Source: Microbacterium sp.
GTDB lineage: Bacteria; Actinomycetota; Actinomycetes; Actinomycetales; Microbacteriaceae
NCBI GenBank assembly: GCA_003248845.1
Contig: QFPD01000072.1
Span: forward strand, 1-8,249
Length of the DNA: 8,249 nt
Direction of reading: 5' to 3'
The position numbers and the translations under genes were made by a program. A model generated the notes under the pieces. That model did not search any database and was not told the origin of the DNA. It was given only the letters and a program-made list of their open reading frames with translations. Positions 6,173 through 8,249 of this stretch are shown here, in pieces; the stretch's first letter is position 1, and every line of letters starts with the position of its first letter.

Positions 6173-8249
6173 TCACAGCTTCGCGATCGGCGCGATCTTG
6201 ATCAGCAGCTTCTTGGGCCCCGCGGAATCGAACCGCACGTGCGCGACGCGCTTCGCGCCCTCCCCCGTCACCATGTCGACGCGCCCCTCGCCGAAGTCGT
6301 CGTGGCGGATGCGGTCGCCGGGCGCGAGCTCGAGATCTCCGTTGTCGCGGACCTTCGCGGGGATGCGGTTGGCGAACTTCGTGACGTCGCCCGCCGGCTT
6401 CTCGCGTCGCGGCAGCGGCACGAGGTCGTCGCCGTAGCGCGACCCTCCCCCGGAGCCGCCGAAGCCGCCGCGGCCCGCACCGGGGCGCGCATTGAGCGCG
6501 CGCGACTGCGTACCGCCGCGCGAATTGACGTCGCCCGGCGACTGGCGCCAGTCGATGAGCTCGTGCGGGATCTCCTGCAGGAAGCGGCTCGGCATCGCCG
6601 CGGACACCTCGCCGAACTGCGCGCGTGTCATCGCGAGCGAGAGGTGCAGCTTCTTGCGCGCGCGCGTCAGCGCGACGTAGAACAGACGCCTCTCCTCCTG
6701 CGGCCCCCCAGGCTCACCCGCCGAGATCCGGTGCGGGATCAGGTCTTCTTCGACGCCCGTGACGAAGACGGCGTCGTACTCGAGGCCCTTCGCCGTATGC
6801 ATCGTCATGAGCGAGACGGAGCCGGTAGCGTCGTCGAGGTCATCGGCGTCCGACACCAGGGCGACCTCCGTGAGGAAGTCGAGCACCGTGCCGTCAGGGT
6901 TGTTGCGGGCGAACTCGCGCGTGACCGCGACGAGTTCGTCGAGGTTCTCGACGCGGGCCTCGTCCTGCGGATCCTTCGACCGCCGCAGCGCATCGAGGTA
7001 CCCGCTCTTGTTCAGCAGGACGTTCAGCCCCTCGGTGACGGCGGTCGGGGGTGCCACCTCACCCGACGGCGGCAGCATGATGGCGGATGCCTCCGCGAGC
7101 ACGGCATCGAGGTGCGCGATCGCCTGCTGGATCTTCGGGCCGACCCCCAGCGCGGACGCGTTCGCCAGAGCGTCGCGGAAGGTGATCCCTTCGTCCGCCG
7201 CGTACCGCGCGATCGAGGTCTCGGTGACGTCGCCGATACCGCGCCGCGGACGGTTGAGGATGCGCCGCACGCTCAGCTCGTCAGCGGGGTTCGCGACGGC
7301 GATGAGATACGCGAGCGCGTCCTTGATCTCGGCGCGCTCGTAGAACTTCGTGCCGCCCATGATCTTGTACGGCACCGCGGAGCGGATGAAGATCTCCTCC
7401 AGCGCGCGCGACTGCGAGTTCGTGCGGTAGAAGACGGCCATCTCGCTGTACGGGATGCCCCGGCGGCGGAGCGCCTCCACCTCGTCCGCGACGAACTGCG
7501 CCTCGTCGTGCTGCGAATAGCCGGTGAAGCCGATGATGGGGTCACCGAGGCCGACGTCGGTCCACAGCTTCTTGTCTTTGCGGTCGAAGTTGTTGCCGAT
7601 GACGGCGTTCGCGGCATCCAGGATCGTCTGGGTGGATCGGTAGTTCTGCTCCAGGAGCACGACCTTCGCACCCGGGTAGTCGCGCTCGAACTCGGTGATG
7701 TTGCGGATGTCGGCGCCGCGGAAGGCGTAGATCGACTGGTCCGAGTCGCCGACGACGGTGAGCGACGCCGCCTCCTCGGTCGGGGCGTCGAAGATCATCA
7801 TCCCCGAGTCGCGCGCCGAGCCGTCGGCACTGTACCCATCGGCACCGGGAGGGCGCGTGAGCTCGTGGATCAGGGCGTACTGCGCGTGGTTCGTGTCCTG
7901 GTACTCGTCGACGAGGATGTTTCGGAACCTCTTGCGGTACACGTCGGCGACGTGCGGGAACGCGCGGAAGAGATAGACGGTCTGACCGATGAGGTCGTCG
8001 AAGTCGAAGGCGTTCGCCCGCTGCAGGGCGCGCTGATAGTCCGCGAAGATCTCGACGAAGATGCGCTCGGCGGGGTCGCTCATGTTCGCCGTGCGGGCGA
8101 ACGACTCGGCATCCGCGAGCTCGTTCTTGAGTTTGGAGATGCGCCCCTGGACGGATGCCGGGGTCAGGCCGAACGCGTCGGCCTCGTGCTCCTTGACGAG
8201 CCGTTTGATCAGAGCGCGCGAGTCGCCCGAGTCGTAGATCGTGAAGTTC
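6173..8249 (-). CDS. pcrA: ATP-dependent DNA helicase PcrA/UvrD (superfamily 1A), N-terminus outside window
   Basis: 691 codons visible, entering at the right edge with NFTIYDSGDSRALIKRL and ending in IAPIAKL. PcrA/UvrD unwinds DNA 3' to 5' in nucleotide excision repair and removes RecA and stalled RNA polymerase. Visible motifs: II VDEYQDTN (near 7909), III GDSDQSIYAFRGA, IV EQNYRST, V TMHTAKGLEYD (near 6800) and VI RRLFYVALTRAR (near 6690). The Walker A loop and Q motif lie in the missing part, about 100-150 residues. After the helicase core come a Gly-rich linker (near 6440-6500) and a C-terminal Tudor-like domain, HDDFGEGRV..V.GEG through VRFDSAGPKKLL, which in this family contacts RNA polymerase. 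An ATG at 8083 is internal, since the frame and homology continue upstream to the edge. The region between motifs II and III is longer than in E. coli UvrD. Convergent with the DUF6907-like gene. Confidence 0.96.
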   Translation of the reverse strand, partial: NFTIYDSGDSRALIKRLVKEHEADAFGLTPASVQGRISKLKNELADAESFARTANMSDPAERIFVEIFADYQRALQRANAFDFDDLIGQTVYLFRAFPHVADVYRKRFRNILVDEYQDTNHAQYALIHELTRPPGADGYSADGSARDSGMMIFDAPTEEAASLTVVGDSDQSIYAFRGADIRNITEFERDYPGAKVVLLEQNYRSTQTILDAANAVIGNNFDRKDKKLWTDVGLGDPIIGFTGYSQHDEAQFVADEVEALRRRGIPYSEMAVFYRTNSQSRALEEIFIRSAVPYKIMGGTKFYERAEIKDALAYLIAVANPADELSVRRILNRPRRGIGDVTETSIARYAADEGITFRDALANASALGVGPKIQQAIAHLDAVLAEASAIMLPPSGEVAPPTAVTEGLNVLLNKSGYLDALRRSKDPQDEARVENLDELVAVTREFARNNPDGTVLDFLTEVALVSDADDLDDATGSVSLMTMHTAKGLEYDAVFVTGVEEDLIPHRISAGEPGGPQEERRLFYVALTRARKKLHLSLAMTRAQFGEVSAAMPSRFLQEIPHELIDWRQSPGDVNSRGGTQSRALNARPGAGRGGFGGSGGGSRYGDDLVPLPRREKPAGDVTKFANRIPAKVRDNGDLELAPGDRIRHDDFGEGRVDMVTGEGAKRVAHVRFDSAGPKKLLIKIAPIAKL

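Noticed and set aside
5761..6201. Plus-strand frame of 146 codons overlapping the DUF6907-like gene
   Set aside because: Arg/Pro-rich out-of-frame translation of the same DNA; the 5846 frame has a ribosome site, a balanced composition and family resemblance.

Overview
The window is GC-rich bacterial DNA of a high-GC Gram-positive type. The PcrA helicase with a Gly-rich linker and Tudor-like tail, the GTG starts, a probable leaderless mRNA and the actinobacterial small-protein families point to Actinobacteria. My best guess is Microbacteriaceae, near Microbacterium; this is inference from sequence style, not a database match.

Layout. From the left edge to 4306 (minus strand) lies one very large open frame, 1435 codons visible with its 3' end outside the window. 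It encodes an exported repeat protein: Sec signal peptide, seven CNA-B/carboxypeptidase-regulatory-like beta domains, five tandem Ig-type repeats of about 91 residues, one more beta-rich domain, a Gly-Thr linker and then, in the same frame, membrane helices that look like the C-terminal half of a DUF4386 protein. A 167-bp divergent promoter region (4307-4473) separates it from a plus-strand gene for a membrane-anchored D-Ala-D-Ala carboxypeptidase-like protein of family S11 (4474-5370), apparently leaderless. Next on the plus strand are a small XRE-type regulator (5440-5718) and a small DUF6907-like protein (5846-6157). From 6173 to the right edge on the minus strand is the 3' part of pcrA/uvrD, convergent with the small gene and missing its N-terminus.

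How they may work together. A palindromic element close to GCATGTACACATGC occurs in three places: on the start-site region of the surface-protein promoter, in the spacer of the dac promoter, and, as a cluster of half-sites, just upstream of the XRE gene. A weaker copy covers the -35 box of the surface-protein promoter. The simplest reading is a local cell-envelope regulon in which the XRE protein controls itself, the surface protein and the carboxypeptidase. This is inferred from motif placement alone. PcrA is housekeeping DNA repair and probably unrelated.

The two points most worth following are the in-frame join of the surface protein to DUF4386-like helices and the shared operator-like palindrome. 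Both the surface-protein gene and pcrA are cut by the window edges.
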